From Talpa occidentalis (taxonomy: Eukaryota > Chordata > Mammalia > Eulipotyphla > Talpidae), in the NCBI RefSeq assembly GCF_014898055.3, contig NW_023605305.1, positions 111,820,734 through 111,884,733 of the forward strand: DNA of 64,000 nt. The letters run 5' to 3'. Under the pieces are notes generated by a model that was given only the letters and a program-made list of their open reading frames with translations, searched no databases and had not been told where the DNA came from. Below, one piece after another: positions 10,246 to 22,720 of this stretch (position 1 is the stretch's first letter; each line of letters begins with the position of its first letter). The translations under genes and the position numbers were made by a program.

Positions 10246-10859
10246 GTTGTCTAGTCTTCCTAAGGACAGGGAACCATGACGGCCTTATGGACAGACTGCA
10301 TGTGCTAGGTAAGCTCCACCCAGGTACGGGCTCTAGTGCCACTGGCGTGTTCTTGGGGTTCATCCACCAGCAATGTATCTTAAATAAGATTACTTTAAAT
10401 CCATGTTTTGATCAGTTGATGAAAATGTGATCAAAGGCTTACAAGAGCCTGACCTTATATTTTCCCTGGGAAAATTAGGTCATTATTTGCTAATTCAGTG
10501 TTTGTGGTGACTTTGCAGAACATGCTTAATGAAACTGTTTTATAGAACACAACTGCTGTGAATTGTGAGAATTGACCACATGTACTTTTCTTATTTCCTT
10601 TTATACTTCTTTGAGATTAGCTGCCTCACGCCTCTCTATCGCCCCCCCAGGGGGACTGGGCTGCTGCTAACAATTACTGTGGTGATGAGGCAGAAAACAG
10701 CTCCACACAGGGGGAGGGAGAACAGGGTAGTTTGCAAGCTCTCTCCTGATGTAGCATTCTCTGGGCCAGAGAATCTCCCTGCTCATACTCGGGCTTACAA
10801 GAGCCTTCAGGCCTTTCAAAGAGGTCTCAGTTTTGTTTCCTGTTTATAGTCACACTTTT

Positions 10860-13411
10860 TTCTCTTCCATATTTCTGTAGATTGCCAAGAGTTAATTTTA
10901 AAGGAATTGGCTTGTGAGAAAATTGAGCAGGGAGGATATCTAATATGATGCAAGAACAACCAAGTGGAAATAACAAATGTGAACAATATAAGTAAAACAA
11001 AAGAAATACTAAATGGGATAAGCAGCAGGATAGCCACAGCTAAAGAATAAAGAAGATGTATTCCAGAAGGTAGGAGAAAATATAAATAGATTTTTTTTTT
11101 TTAATATAAGAAATGCTCAAAGAAGGAGGAGGGAAAAAGACCAACATCCAAACAAGAATTATCTCACAGAAAGGGGAAAAGCATAGAAAAGAAAATTGAG
11201 TCTGTGGTGTAGTGCCAAATGGAAGAGAGAGAAAACCCCACAAAAGAGACAAATTACTATGAATTTGAATCGCTGAAGACTAAGAGAATATTCCAGAATG
11301 TTTCCAGAAAGAAAAAACAGTTCCCATACAAAAAATAAGCATCAGGTTTATATCATACTTCTTAGCATTTTGCTGGGTGCATGAAGACGAAAAAAGCAAT
11401 ATTTTTAAAGAGCTTGCATAGAATTTTATGCACAGCAATATTAACATCGAAATGGGAGGCTATAACACAAAATATTCTAGTTACAACAAATATATTTGCT
11501 GACATACAAAAACCTTAGAAAATGTCATACGGAAAACTTAGTTTGAAAAACCGCTGGAAGAAATATTAAAATAAAATGAAAATAAATCCAACAGATGCTG
11601 TAAATTCAGTGAAGTTGGAGTAATTAAATAAGTTGAGTGTTAAAACTGAGTGTTGTGAAAAACTAAGATTAAATAAAAAGCTATGTTCAGAAAAATCCAA
11701 TACTAAAATTTGATCTAAGCGACATCGATGTAGTTTGTGTGTGTGTGTGAGCTGTGGTTGTTGTCATTGTTAGTATGGAATTGGAGGCGAGAAACAGAAT
11801 GCAGAGTTCGAAGAGGTGAGAACATGTTAACCTACTTGTCTTGCCAAAGAGAGGAAATAGGTACTGACAAGTTTAATAAATCAGGATGAATAAGTAACAT
11901 ATGTCTTAAGAAAAACTACAGTAAGACCAAAATTAAATGTCCTTCACACCAGCAGAAGAAAATTATATTTACTCAGTGAAGAGTAAGAAGTCTTAAACAG
12001 GAAAAAAGAGACATCAGTAATGAAAATATGAAATAAGATGATCGAAATAAATCACAATATATCATGATTATAATAATAAATGCTATGTTTGTCACTAGTC
12101 AAAACACAGAGGCTCTCAAATCGGACATTTCAAAAAAATCCTACAATATGTTGTTTACAGAGGACACTTTTACAACAAAAGGATATAGAAAGGTTGATAA
12201 GAAAAAGATATGAAGCAAATAAGACCCAAAGAGGGCTAAGACAGCCATCTGAATATCTGACAAATGAAAATTCGGTGAAAAAAGAAATAGTATACCTATA
12301 GAAAGAATAGAGAAAATACATATGCACCTAAAAACAGCACCAAAAAAACAAACAAACAACAATTGGCAGAACTTGATGAGAAATAGATAAATCAATAGTT
12401 TTAGTAGGAAGTTTCAATGTAAAAAAAAATCATAGGCGAGAAAACAGAGCCTTCAAAGATGAACAGATTGACCAGAGGAGAAAGCAGTGATAAAGAAGGG
12501 CCGAGTATTTCAATTAATAAGTTTGATTTATCTATTTCCATGAATATGTTTTCTTTTTGAGTACACACAAAACATGTTAAAAAAATGAATCCCATGCTAG
12601 ATCACCAAGGAATTTATCAGAAGTTCTAAAGAATGAATGTTATTAAGATAACTTTCAATTATAATGAATTGAAATTTGAAACCATTTTTTTAAAGGTAGT
12701 GGATAGAAACTATGTCAGATTGCTAACGGACATAATTTTTTAAAGAAATATACTATTTGGAGACAGGAGAGGGAAATACATTATTTCTAGGAAAATAGAA
12801 AATATTGTTTAATGGTTGGGATAACAATAAAATCACAAAGAAAGCTACTAAATAAAACCATATAATAGTGAAGGCACTACATGTCAAAATTTGGAGACCA
12901 CAGCCTCTGCAGTGTGGGTTCGATTCCCGGCAGGCCAGGCAGAAACCCACATGGCGTGGTGTCCGTCTGCCTGTTCTGCTCCCTGCTCTCACTGGTGAAT
13001 TCTCTCACCTTCCTGCACCTCCGACCTGTACCCCAGTTCTTGAATAAATAATTAAATCTTAAAAAAATACAGTGGTATTTAGACACAAACATATGATTTT
13101 AAAATAAATTTATCAACATACAAGACAAGCTGAAAACAAAGGATAACACTCAGGAAGATGAGAAAGAGCCAGCAAAGAACAGAAAGAAAACAATAATAAA
13201 GGTGGAATAGAAATCAGCAAAATAGAGCATAACAACAACAAAACTAGAGAAGATTATTAATCCTGACCTTGGCAAGATTACTAAAGGAAAAATAGAGAGT
13301 TGAATGATACAAATAAGAAAAATACATGGAATGCAAAAAAGAAATAACTACAAATAAAGCAGAGATTTAAAAATTAATGCGTATTAAGAACAATTAACTA
13401 TATGCTAATAC
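10860..13411 (+). mobile_element. old L1 (L1M/HAL1-like), ORF1-ORF2 region
   Basis: AT-rich, A-rich plus strand with L1 landmarks in order: the inter-ORF stretch near 11350-11560, the 'ctctcaaatcggac...tatgttgtttacagaggacac' block of the ORF2 endonuclease region (12110-12170), 'catatgcacctaaaaacag' (12320), and the 'gcaaaatagagcataac' block near 13215. Frames are broken throughout. A truncated SINE interrupts it at 12890-13068, and it resumes at about 13871. Confidence 0.75.
12890..13068 (+). mobile_element. tRNA-derived SINE, 5'-truncated
   Basis: It starts inside the element at 'cagcctctgcagtgtgggttcg' (B box ggttcgattcc) and runs to 'gttcttgaataaataa', with an A-rich end. The head with the A box is missing. 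Inserted in the old L1. Confidence 0.85.
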
Positions 13412-13870
13412 TTTTTTTTAGATGAAAGAAATTTAATGTGGTCCTTTAGGAATACAAAAGGCACATTTGGCACAAGTTTACAAAACTGGAATACGTTATC
13501 AGACATTAAAGAAATTGCCACGCTAGCCAGGTGGCTGTTGAACTGGCTTGGCCATATTCCTTGGAATATCTGCCTGAGCTAATGTACTGGGTTCAGTGGG
13601 GCGAGTTTAGGGGAACTTGGGATGGGGGTCCACAGTGAGAGTGTGCGTGTGATGGGACTCTGGAAGGTGGGTGACTGCAAAGTGAATCAGGAAGGGGAAG
13701 TGAAGGCAGGAAGCTGACATGATTATCAGGGATAATTACATGAAATCTCCAGGACAATTTTTATAGATAACTTCTATGAAATGTCCATGGAACAGTTAAT
13801 TTGTCTTATACAAGCAGTTTCAAAAAGTGGAGATCATGAAAACTGCCTTACTCAATTTACAAGCAATATA
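13412..13870 (-). pseudogene. candidate retrocopied transcript end (minus strand)
   Basis: About 460 bp of non-L1 sequence sits between two pieces of the same old L1. It begins on the plus strand with T8 at 13412-13419, and 'tttaat' at 13432-13437 is a reversed ATTAAA placed 12 bases from the A run. That is the layout of a poly(A) tail after a variant poly(A) signal. I do not recognise the parent gene, and target duplications are not clear. It could instead be an unnamed repeat. Confidence 0.3.
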
Positions 13871-14491
13871 AATGCTGGTTCCAAAATCGAATAAGAATAG
13901 TAGAAAAGGGAAAAAAAAGTGTGAGTCCATTTTACTTATGAATGTAGATGAAAACATTCTTTTTTTAAAAATTTATTTATTAATGCATACAAGAGCTGGA
14001 GTACAGGCCAGAGGTGTGGGGGTGGTGAGAGGATTCACTAGAGACAGAGTGGGGAACAGAACAGGCAGACTGACTGAAATACACTGCTGAGGGGAGCAGC
14101 GGGCGAGTCAGGAGAGGTCTGCTGCTCCATGTGGGTTGCTCCCTGGCTGGCGGGGGATCAAACTAATGCTGCAGATGCTGCTGACAGCTTCTCAGTTTGT
14201 GTCTTAACCCCTTGAGCCACCGGGGAGGCCCAGATGAAAACATTCTTGATGAAATAGTACCATACAAATCTAACATCCTGTTTTTTAAAAATCCATTATA
14301 ATCAAGTAGCATTTATCCAAGAAATACAAGGAAACATCAATAGAAAAATAATTACCAATAAGATTGCAACATTAATAGGCACAATGAGAAAAATTGTGAT
14401 TAGAGTGTTATATGAAACAAACAAGAAAACATTTGACTAAAAGACTTGGAATGATAGATTATTTGGCTGTGATTGCTTATTGGTCCCTTTC
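13871..14491 (+). mobile_element. old L1, ORF2 region continued
   Basis: The block 'ttacttatgaatgtagatg...catttatccaagaaatacaagg' follows the L1 ORF2 order (cccttatgaatatagatgc..., gatttatcccaggaatgcaagg) and continues the element that starts at 10860. It is split by the SINE at 13962-14231. Confidence 0.7.
13962..14231 (-). mobile_element. tRNA-derived SINE, type I
   Basis: Reverse copy with the head ccaccggggaggccc. The 16-bp target duplication agatgaaaacattctt at 13946-13961 and 14232-14247 is perfect. It lies inside the old L1. Confidence 0.93.
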
Positions 14492-14772
14492 TTTATTTTA
14501 AAGGTTTATCTTTATTTATGCATACAAGAACTGGGGTGTAAGCCAGAGGTGCTGGGGGGAGTTCAGGTGAGAGGATTCACCAGAGATAGAGTGGGGAGCA
14601 AAACAGGAGGATCTACTGAAATACACTGCAGAAGGGAGCAGCGGGTGAGTCAGGAGAGGTCTGCTGCACACCACGTGGGTCAGCTCCCTGGCTGGGGATT
14701 GAACTCATGCTGCAGTGGCTGGCGATAGCTTGATAGCTGAGACTTTAACCCCAGCTCCACCAGAAGCCCTAA
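14492..14772 (-). mobile_element. tRNA-derived SINE, type I
   Basis: Reverse copy from 'ttatgcatacaagaactgggg' to a diverged head (ccaccagaagcccta). The target duplication ggtccctttc is at 14482-14491 and 14773-14782. Confidence 0.9.
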
Positions 14773-14782
14773 GGTCCCTTTC

Positions 14783-15642
14783 AAAGCTGAAACTTGGACA
14801 AACGCTCGCCAATCTGAATATATTGTCCATCCTCCCCTATGGCCACGCACTTGGGATCTGTTCTTGGGCCATCTGACTGTGCTGAGTCAAACCATACAGC
14901 TTTGACCCTGCAAATTCACCCTGAGTACAGACATCTTTGAGCAATACCTGCACAGGCCCATGGTGCCTATTCTTACAAGGAATTTTAGGTAACTAAGTTG
15001 TTGACCAGAAAAGCAAATAAGTAAAATATGGTATTTAAGGTAGAATTTTAAGGCAGCAATTAGAAACAGCAAATTGAATAAGGACTCAGCAACCAGGAGT
15101 CATCTTAAACGCTGTTCCGCTAATGGATTAGTGTTTGCCAGGGGAAAGCAATTATGAAGGAGGAAATGAGAGTTCCTTATGGTGATGAAACAGTTCAGTA
15201 TTTCCGTTGTGTGCTTGTGTAAATCTGGGACCAGATTGCATCGGGCAATCTGCAGAGTCTGTGTGAAAATCTAACAAATTCTGCGATTTTGTTAAGAGTC
15301 TTGTACCAATATCCATTCCCTGGTTTTGAGATTGTACTGCATTCTGTAAGCGGTCTCCAGTGGAGCAAGCAGGGTGGAGGTTTATTAGACTCTAGGAATG
15401 TTTGCAACTTCCTCTGAATCTATATCAATTTCACAAAAAAAGCAAAAAAAAAAAAAAATCTAGAAGAAAAATTAGCTGGGAAGTCTATTGACTCTTCTTC
15501 CAGAACAATGAGACACTTTTGCAGACCATTCTGATTGGAGTCTAAAGAAACTCCAACAGTAAGGCCAGTGAAGTCCCGGCATGCACGTAGTGTAGACTCA
15601 GAGTTGGGGAAACACTGCAGAAGCAGGGGCAGAAATGTCACT
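14783..15642. other. intergenic, no firm element
   Basis: A patch around 15100-15200 (gtgtttgccaggggaaagc, tatggtgatgaaac) vaguely recalls an L1 3' UTR. Otherwise nothing is recognised, and there are no exons. Confidence 0.4.
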
Positions 15643-15654
15643 AAAAATAGCACT

Positions 15655-15924
15655 GAGGGGCTCCCAGGTGGTGCAAAGGCTTAAGTCTCAGCACTATGAA
15701 GCTATCCACAGCCACTGCAGCATGAGTTTGATCCCCGGCCAGGGATCTGACCCACATGGCACAGCAGACCTCTCCTGTCTCCCCGCTGCTCCCCTCAGCA
15801 GTGTATTTCAGTAGATCCTCCTGTTCTGCTCCCCAGTCTGTCTCTAGTGAATCCTCTCACCCCCTGCACCTCTGGCCTGCACCCCAGCTCTTGTATGCAT
15901 AAATAAATATATCTTTAAAAAAAT
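15655..15924 (+). mobile_element. tRNA-derived SINE, type I
   Basis: Forward copy starting ggggctcccaggtggtgc and ending cataaataaatatatcttt plus A-rich. The target duplication aaaaatagcact is at 15643-15654 and 15925-15936. Confidence 0.93.
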
Positions 15925-15936
15925 AAAAATAGCACT

Positions 15937-18524
15937 TAGCTTGTTCTCCTACGGTGATTTCATTTCCTGGCAGAGAATGTTACAAGGTATCTGTGTGGTG
16001 GAAAGCTGGTATTTGGCTTCTAGGACTGAAGAGTTTGGGGCTCAGGAATTTCTGTAACATTAAAGCAATATACACTCTGCTCTTGTAATTACAGTATGAT
16101 TAATCCTAAACTTCAAAGTTAGAGCAAACCAGTGCTACTTAAGATTCATCTTCTTCCCCTTTCCCCTAGCTCCACGTGCTATTTTTGGAAACACTTCCCG
16201 CCCTGGCCTTGGCCTGCCCCTCAAGCATCTTCCTGTGCCCACCCCCACCTCTAAGTTCAAGGCGCCATCAGCTTTACTCAGATCTGCATTCTGCTAGTCT
16301 CACTTCTGGGCCTTGCCATTCCTATGCCTGATTTGCTTGACTTCTTTTCTCGCTCATGTCTCATATTAAATATAATACTTTCCCCCCCCAAGACTCCAAC
16401 ATCTGGCTTGGCCTAGAGCACTGGGTTTCCCTTCCGAATTCCTCACAACACCCTGTGAAGGTTGTCCCTCTTCACCTACTCTTACTTTAGAGCCTCCTCA
16501 CTCAATGCCTGCCTCCCAGCCCAGGTGGGGTGTCCTGCCTTCTTGGCTTCCAAATCACCAGTACTGAGTATGTGCCTGAAACACAGCAGGCACGCCAATA
16601 TTTTTAAACAATTTCCCTTTTCATCAAATACATTTGCATCGGCAGGACTGGTTCGCGAGCAGAGGTCTGCCTCAGAACCACACACTCAAGGTGGAGTATT
16701 TCATGATCTTACATGGGGCGGGGGGCACTGGTTGGGGTGTGTCTGCAAGAGAAGCGAACAGGTGGCAACCACAGCACACCTGTGGCTGGTTCCCTCCTTA
16801 GGCTCGGAGGCCCCCACGTGGAGAGAGCTTGAGCAGATGAGAAGCAGCCCCCAGAAAGCAAAGACAACGGCGTGACTATTTTCATCTTCTCCACCCTCAT
16901 ACTCAGCACACTGAACATCAGCCTGCAGAGGCCTTGTGGGATGGCAGGCAGGCTCCAGAGGTGGTTTCCTTGCACACCTCCCGCTGCCTTGCTGCACTCC
17001 TGCTCGAGGGCAGGCCACAGAGGTTGACTTTCTAGGACGCTGTTGGGGCAGAACTGCCGTATGAATGTTAACATGAGCAATAGCCTCATGACACCACAAT
17101 TGCCTGAACTAAGACCAACATTTGACTGAAAAGATCCCACATCAATGTGTCCAACAGGGGAGGCAAACCTTGACAGGAAAAGGCAAGGTGTCTGTGACCT
17201 AGATATTCACCACGTTAGCATCTGCCCTCCAAGAGCTGACAAAGGGGCTAGAGTGTGGCTGTTGGTTACACCACAGAAACATATTTCCCTGAGAAGGCTG
17301 GGGGAGTGAGTGCAACAGAAATACTCGCTATTTAGGGAGCAGGTCTGTCATCAGCCTGCTGTGCACAGACACCTCACAGGCAGGGGTAAGATGTGCTGCT
17401 CATTAGGCGTTCATTCCTCTCTGTGTCAATGCAGTGATTCAGTCTTCATTAACACAGTGAGCGCTAAGATGGCCAGGCACTGTATTAGGCTCTGGGGTCA
17501 GATGGATAAGAAATATTATACCTGGCTTAGAAAACTCCCCATGCAGTTAAGGTTTCTCTGCAAGGGAAATCTCATCAGCCTTAGGAACAAACCATGGCAA
17601 GAATGTGTAATGGGGTTTCCCTGGGGGCCCCCAGTAGTAATTGTTTGACTCCAAGCCCAACTCCGAGTCCCTGAGGCAGTTGTTGGCCTCCACTATGCCT
17701 GCATCATTGCTCCCTGGTCCAGAAAGCCTGCTGGCCTGCTCCTGTGGCATCTCCGTAGAGGCTGGAGAGAAGTGGTCAACTCTTGCAGCAGTTCCAGTTG
17801 AACCTTCTGTGTGCACCTGAGATGCCAGACTCTCCGATGAAGCCCTGTCGCTCTGGAATCCCCTTTGATCTGGGCCATCTTATGTGACCTCTCGAACACA
17901 GCACTGACAGTTTTTTGAATCATCTATTTTCTTACTTAAAGCAATTTCAGTCAAAATACACATGTTCTCATACCCTTTCCTGTTTTGCAAGAAAGTTGAG
18001 TGGAGGAAAGCGCTGACTAGGGTAGAAGGGACAGGGGATTCTTGGGGGCTGGGGCCCTAAAGTGAGCAAGCGAGCCCAGAACAGACATCTTCATTTCACA
18101 CTTCTGCAGGGCTAGCCCAGCGGGGCCACAGCGGGCAAATGACAGCTGTGGGTATTTCATAACTTGTAAACAATAGAGAGTGTCTTAGGTGGGTGGAAAG
18201 GTCTGAGTGAGTTAAGTCATGTTAGAACTTTCCTGTCCTAAAAAAAAAAAACAAAGACCTAGTCAACCAAAGACATAAGATGTGCCATCAAATCAAAACA
18301 TGAAAATTTCTCTGCCTGATTCGTTACATATCCATTTGTCCAGTAAACAAATATGCATTGATCTACTTTGTACAAGGAAATGTATAAGAAACAGCTCATT
18401 CTCTCAAAATGCTTAATTCCCTGTCAAGGGGGCGATCTACGGAAGGATTTTTTTTTTCCCTTTTCCTTACCATATTCCTTTCCTTCCAGAGAAAGCTCCC
18501 AAGGCTATAACAATGGGGGATTTG
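15937..18524. other. intergenic, sparse ancient repeats
   Basis: Mostly unassigned single-copy-looking sequence. The stretch 17480-17560 (ggccaggcactgtattaggctctgggg) looks like a minus-strand L2 end. Open frames near 16460-17140 on both strands are mutually overlapping chance frames. Confidence 0.45.
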
Positions 18525-18540
18525 CTTGTTGGATGGTTTT

Positions 18541-18818
18541 TTTTTTTTAATTATTTTTCAAAGATTTATTTATTTATGCATACAAGAGCTGGGGTACAGG
18601 CCAGAAATGTGGGGGTGAGAGGATTCACCAGAGGCAGAGTAGGGAGCAGAACAGGCAGACTGACTGAAATACCCTGCTGAGGGGAGCAGCGGGCGAGACA
18701 GGAGAGGTCTGCTGCACCATGTGGGTTGCTCCCTGGCCAGGGGGATCGAACTGGTGCTGCAGAGGCTGCAGATTGCTTCATAGTGAGTTGTTTAACCCCT
18801 TGTACCACCAGGGAGGCC
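18541..18818 (-). mobile_element. tRNA-derived SINE, type I
   Basis: Reverse copy with the tail 'caaagatttatttatttatg' and the head 'accaccagggaggcc'. The target duplication cttgttggatggtttt (18525-18540) against cttgttgggtggtttt (18819-18834) differs at one base. Confidence 0.93.
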
Positions 18819-19144
18819 CTTGTTGGGTGGTTTTGAAATCCAAGTCTTGAAAGGAATATTTTCATGAGATAAGATTCGGAAGCTCATGGAGCTTATCAGG
18901 AGGTTCACATATGCCTTCCAGAGATCTTTTATTAACATTAAATATTCCACCTGGCCGTTAGCCTCCTGTGCGGGTTTCTCGTCCCTGCTCCCACTTCGCA
19001 TCCAGAGTTCCCCTTTGCTCCATCCCAAAGCACAAGTAGGGAGAAGAGGCAGTAACTGACAAGGCATCCAGAAGTTTGGAGGGGGAGCAAGGGGGGCGGC
19101 TGGACCCTGCCATTATGGGCATCTCTAGGGAAAGTGAATTGTTC

Positions 19145-19445
19145 AGGCTTTTTGTGCCGCTAGGCTCTGTGGCTACCACCTGCAGTTAATTCAGGAGGTG
19201 CTGGAGAGGGTGGGCACGGGGCATGCGTGCTTGACTGTGGACACATGGAGCATGGGTGTGGGCATGCATAAGTGTGCACACCTGAGCCTAGAGGTCGGGA
19301 ATTTAAGGGTTGGCGTCACTCAGAGACGGAGAACGGCTTCCAGATGATAGCTACGAGAGCACGAGAGACTACAGAAGAGGTAAGACCACAAGAGAATGCC
19401 AGACAGAGCGCAGAGAAAGCACAAAGATTCTCTGGGGGCCTCAGG
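19145..19445 (+). mobile_element. LTR-like repeat, family alpha, copy 1
   Basis: It shares ordered blocks with 38515-38830: 'ctctgtggct', 'ggtgtgggc', 'agtgtgcacacctgagcct', then an A/T-rich 'gaatttaag' where copy 2 has 'gatataagg', then 'ggcgtcactcag' and 'cagagaaagcacaaag'. The TATA-like position and the following untranslated-looking stretch suggest a solo LTR. I cannot name the family. Confidence 0.55.
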
Positions 19446-21060
19446 GGGCGGCGGCTTGCCTGGCCACTTGCCCTTCAATAGCACCGCTCTATGGTAGATA
19501 CCCAAAAATGCACCAGGGAAACTCTGTCCATGTCCTGAGGTAGAAACACATTAGAAGACAAAGTAAATAATCGCCGGGGGGCCATGAATGCCCTGGATTC
19601 TAAGTCTTCAGCAGAAATTGAGAGCTGGTTTTATATTCTACATGATTCTACTGTGGGTTGGACCAGCTGAGACTGGGATGAGGTCATGTTTCCATTCCCA
19701 CCCCACATTTTACCCTTCCTTGGCAGTATGGTGGCAAGAGAAGTTGACTATCCACTCCTGGAGCCAACTGACCAATAACTAAGAGATAAATCTGGTGTCA
19801 CTCTCCACCCTCCAAAGAAGAGATTGGTGCCTTCTTGGACACACATGGGCACCAATATTAGGTCAGGAGAACTCAAAAAATGCTGGGTGCGTCTAGAGAA
19901 GGGGCTTGTTCATTCATTCTGCTGTGGTATGAGAAATGCTTGAAGGGGAAAGCAGTGTTAAGAAGGAGCTTTAAAGGACAACTGTGATGTAGGTCTGTGG
20001 AGACAGAAGGGAGGAAATTCTGGGCAGAGAGAGCAGAGGTGAAATGGGAATGGAAATGAGCTGTGTAGTCTTTATTTATCAGGGTGTCGTGGGACATCAT
20101 GTGGAAAATCACTGTGATTATTTATCTCCATGGTGCTGACCTCTTTGCATTTTTGTGATAATAACCTTGGCAGGAACTTAGATAAAATCCCAACTGGAAC
20201 CAAATATCATTTCTTGTTTTTAACTAAGCCACAGATCAAACCAAATTTGAAACACACGTATATCACATATATGCCAATGTTTGAACCAGACAATAGAATT
20301 CTGCAATTCTGCGTATTTTAAAAAGCTAATGAACCAAAATTGTGGATAAGTTATATTTTAAAATTTGGAGTTATTTTTCTCTTCTAAATATAATATCAAA
20401 TTATCCTGGCAATCTGAGTTTGTAAGTAAGCCTTCTCTTTATGAGCACACAGAACTCAATGAGGCGGGACTAGATGTGATGATATTGATTTCTGCATGTA
20501 CCTTGCAGAATTAGTCTTCATAATTAATCCTCTGTGCATTGCTATGTCCACAGGCTATCAGTCAGGGTTCTTAATTGAAAGCACTATCACCTGCTTAGCT
20601 AGTTTAAACAGAAAGGGGATTTATTAGAGGCTATCAGATATCACACCGATTCTAAGAGGCTAGGGGGGGTGGAAGCAAAACCACCACATGGATAACTGGG
20701 AGTAGGACTATATCACAAAGTCCAAATAGGTGGCATGGTAGTGCCCACAGGTGATGCCAAGCATTGCTCCCCAGGAAAGCAGGGACTATGTTATTCTTCT
20801 GGGCAAAACACACCCCCTGTGATCATGCTCTTCACGCTGCTCTTATTCAAATCCAAGTCTTACCCTGGGCATGAGACTGCCAGCATGCCCGTTCCGTTAT
20901 CTTACGGGGTAGCTGGGGAAATGAGTTCTGGCTTCCACCTGGGGAGGCGCAAGTCCATCGTGTGGAAAGTTCCCCAAACATGGGAAGCTGTTCAAACAAT
21001 ATGAGGTGGTAGGAGGTGGCCACTAATCTTGACAGACACCCACAACACATAGTTGCGGTA
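19446..21060. other. intergenic, ancient unassigned repeats
   Basis: A stretch near 20560-20650 (cagtcagggttcttaattg, ggggatttattagaggc) looks like an old dispersed repeat of a kind I cannot name. Nothing else is supported. Confidence 0.4.
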
Positions 21061-22100
21061 TCATGTGCCAGGGTGACATGTCAATCAATTTTATTGATGT
21101 AAAATTCTCTATTGGATTTGTTTCACATTTTGGAGATTGCAGGCAATATTGTCAATGAGATAGCATCAGAAAATATGTCCCCATGAGACAAATTCAAATT
21201 CTGGGTGAAATATATCAAATCTCTGAAAGGTATCACTGATCTTGATTTAAAAAGAAACTAGTAAAATATCTACCAAAATGAACCTGAAGCTGGGAAACCA
21301 AGCAATGATTTGATTTGCACTGCAACTGATGTTTGGAGATTTGCCAATTTCTGTAGCCCAGATTGTTGGGTTTAATGGTTGTATAAGGACTACACTTAAA
21401 ATTTTGAGAACCCCCCCACAGGAAGTTGACACAGTCAAAAAGCCTCATTGAAAAGGTGTCTACAGAAAAACTGCTTAAAGACAAAGGGAGTCCTTGAGGA
21501 AGTTTTTATAGCCTCTGCTGAAATCTGCTAGGGAAAGAATCTCTTCTAAAACTTGGAGTTTGAGACTTGACACTGTACTATCTGTGTAGCCCAAGGAGAC
21601 ACAGGCTGAGAAACTTAGTGAAGTGCCTGAAGTTTGTAGTGTACATGATGACAGGTGAAAAGTGAATACTAGTTGCCTGTACAGACATAGCCTTAAGCAG
21701 GATGTCTTTGGTCTCCCCCACAAATAAAGTTCAGCCAAAGACACAGGGAGACCAGTCACTATAAGCAAGGATCATAAAAATAATAACCTAGGGCTTCAGA
21801 TACTAAAATTATGGTCCAGTTTAAAATGCAAAAGGAAAGGGAGAAAAATAATTGTAACAATTTTAAAAAGGCATCATCCAAAAAGAATAGGCTATACAAT
21901 AGATTATACATAGCTGAAGAGAGAATTACAGAACTGAAAGACATTACCCAGAATGCAAAAAGAGAGTAGGACAGGAATATGGGAAATGTAAAAGAGAAGT
22001 TAAGGGACAAAGGAAATAGATTGAGGTCTAAATTAAGATTAACTGAAATTCTAAACTAAAAATAATAGAAATCAGCAGTATTGGGGATTAGGGCAAAGGT
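21061..22100 (+). mobile_element. old L1, 5' UTR to ORF1
   Basis: The stretch 21900-21990 (gctgaagagagaattacagaactg, then acattacccagaatgc and gaaatgtaaaagagaag, read with gaps) follows the coiled-coil coding part of L1M ORF1. The upstream kilobase is probably its 5' UTR, which is less certain. No intact frame. Confidence 0.6.
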
Positions 22101-22185
22101 CAGTAAATAAGACTATTATCTATTGGGTTTATAATCAGTTGGAAAATATACTTTGGATTCAGGCAGATTAAGATTAACATAGCAG

Positions 22186-22212
22186 ATTTATAAATTATAA
22201 ATTATAAATTAT
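22186..22212 (+). repeat. (aaattat)n short tandem repeat
   Basis: Three to four consecutive copies of aaattat inside the gap in the old L1. Confidence 0.8.
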
Positions 22213-22559
22213 GGAACTGTAGAATAAATGTGCATGAATAATAACTTCCTAATACTGCTTCTCAGAATTAAGTAAATATACCCAGCCCTCATAGACAGTG
22301 CTGGACAATCAAAACCTTGTCCCCATCCTGCATCCTTCACAATAACTGTCCAGAAAAGCTTTATCATAGAGGAGTAGAGAAGAATGGTACTCCCTTCCCC
22401 CAAAGAGGAAGAATACAGTAGGCTTCACGGAACATGCTCAGGTGGTTGGTGCAACTTCATTTACTGGATAAGTCATTTTCCCACCCAAGGGAGAAGAGAG
22501 CCAGTAGACAGAGATAGGTCAGGAATGTTACTTTCAAAGAATCTCCTCCTGTCATAGGA

Positions 22560-22720
22560 TAGAGATTATTTGAAAAGTTATTACATTTTTTCAGAATTGA
22601 TGGAAACCTGAATCCCTAGATCAAGGAAGCATAATAAAAGCTTGGCATGATCAGTAAAAAGTAATCTGCACTTAGATACATTGTAGTGAAACTACCAATC
22701 CACCAACTAAAGCTAGATTC
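22560..22720 (+). mobile_element. old L1, end of ORF1
   Basis: The order 'cagaattgatggaaacctgaatccctagatc', 'aagaaa/caggaagc-like' and 'ttgtagtgaaactacc' matches the L1 ORF1 end ('cagaactgatgaaagac...catagtgaaactgc'). It probably continues the element ending near 22100; the intervening 460 bp is unassigned. Confidence 0.55.
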
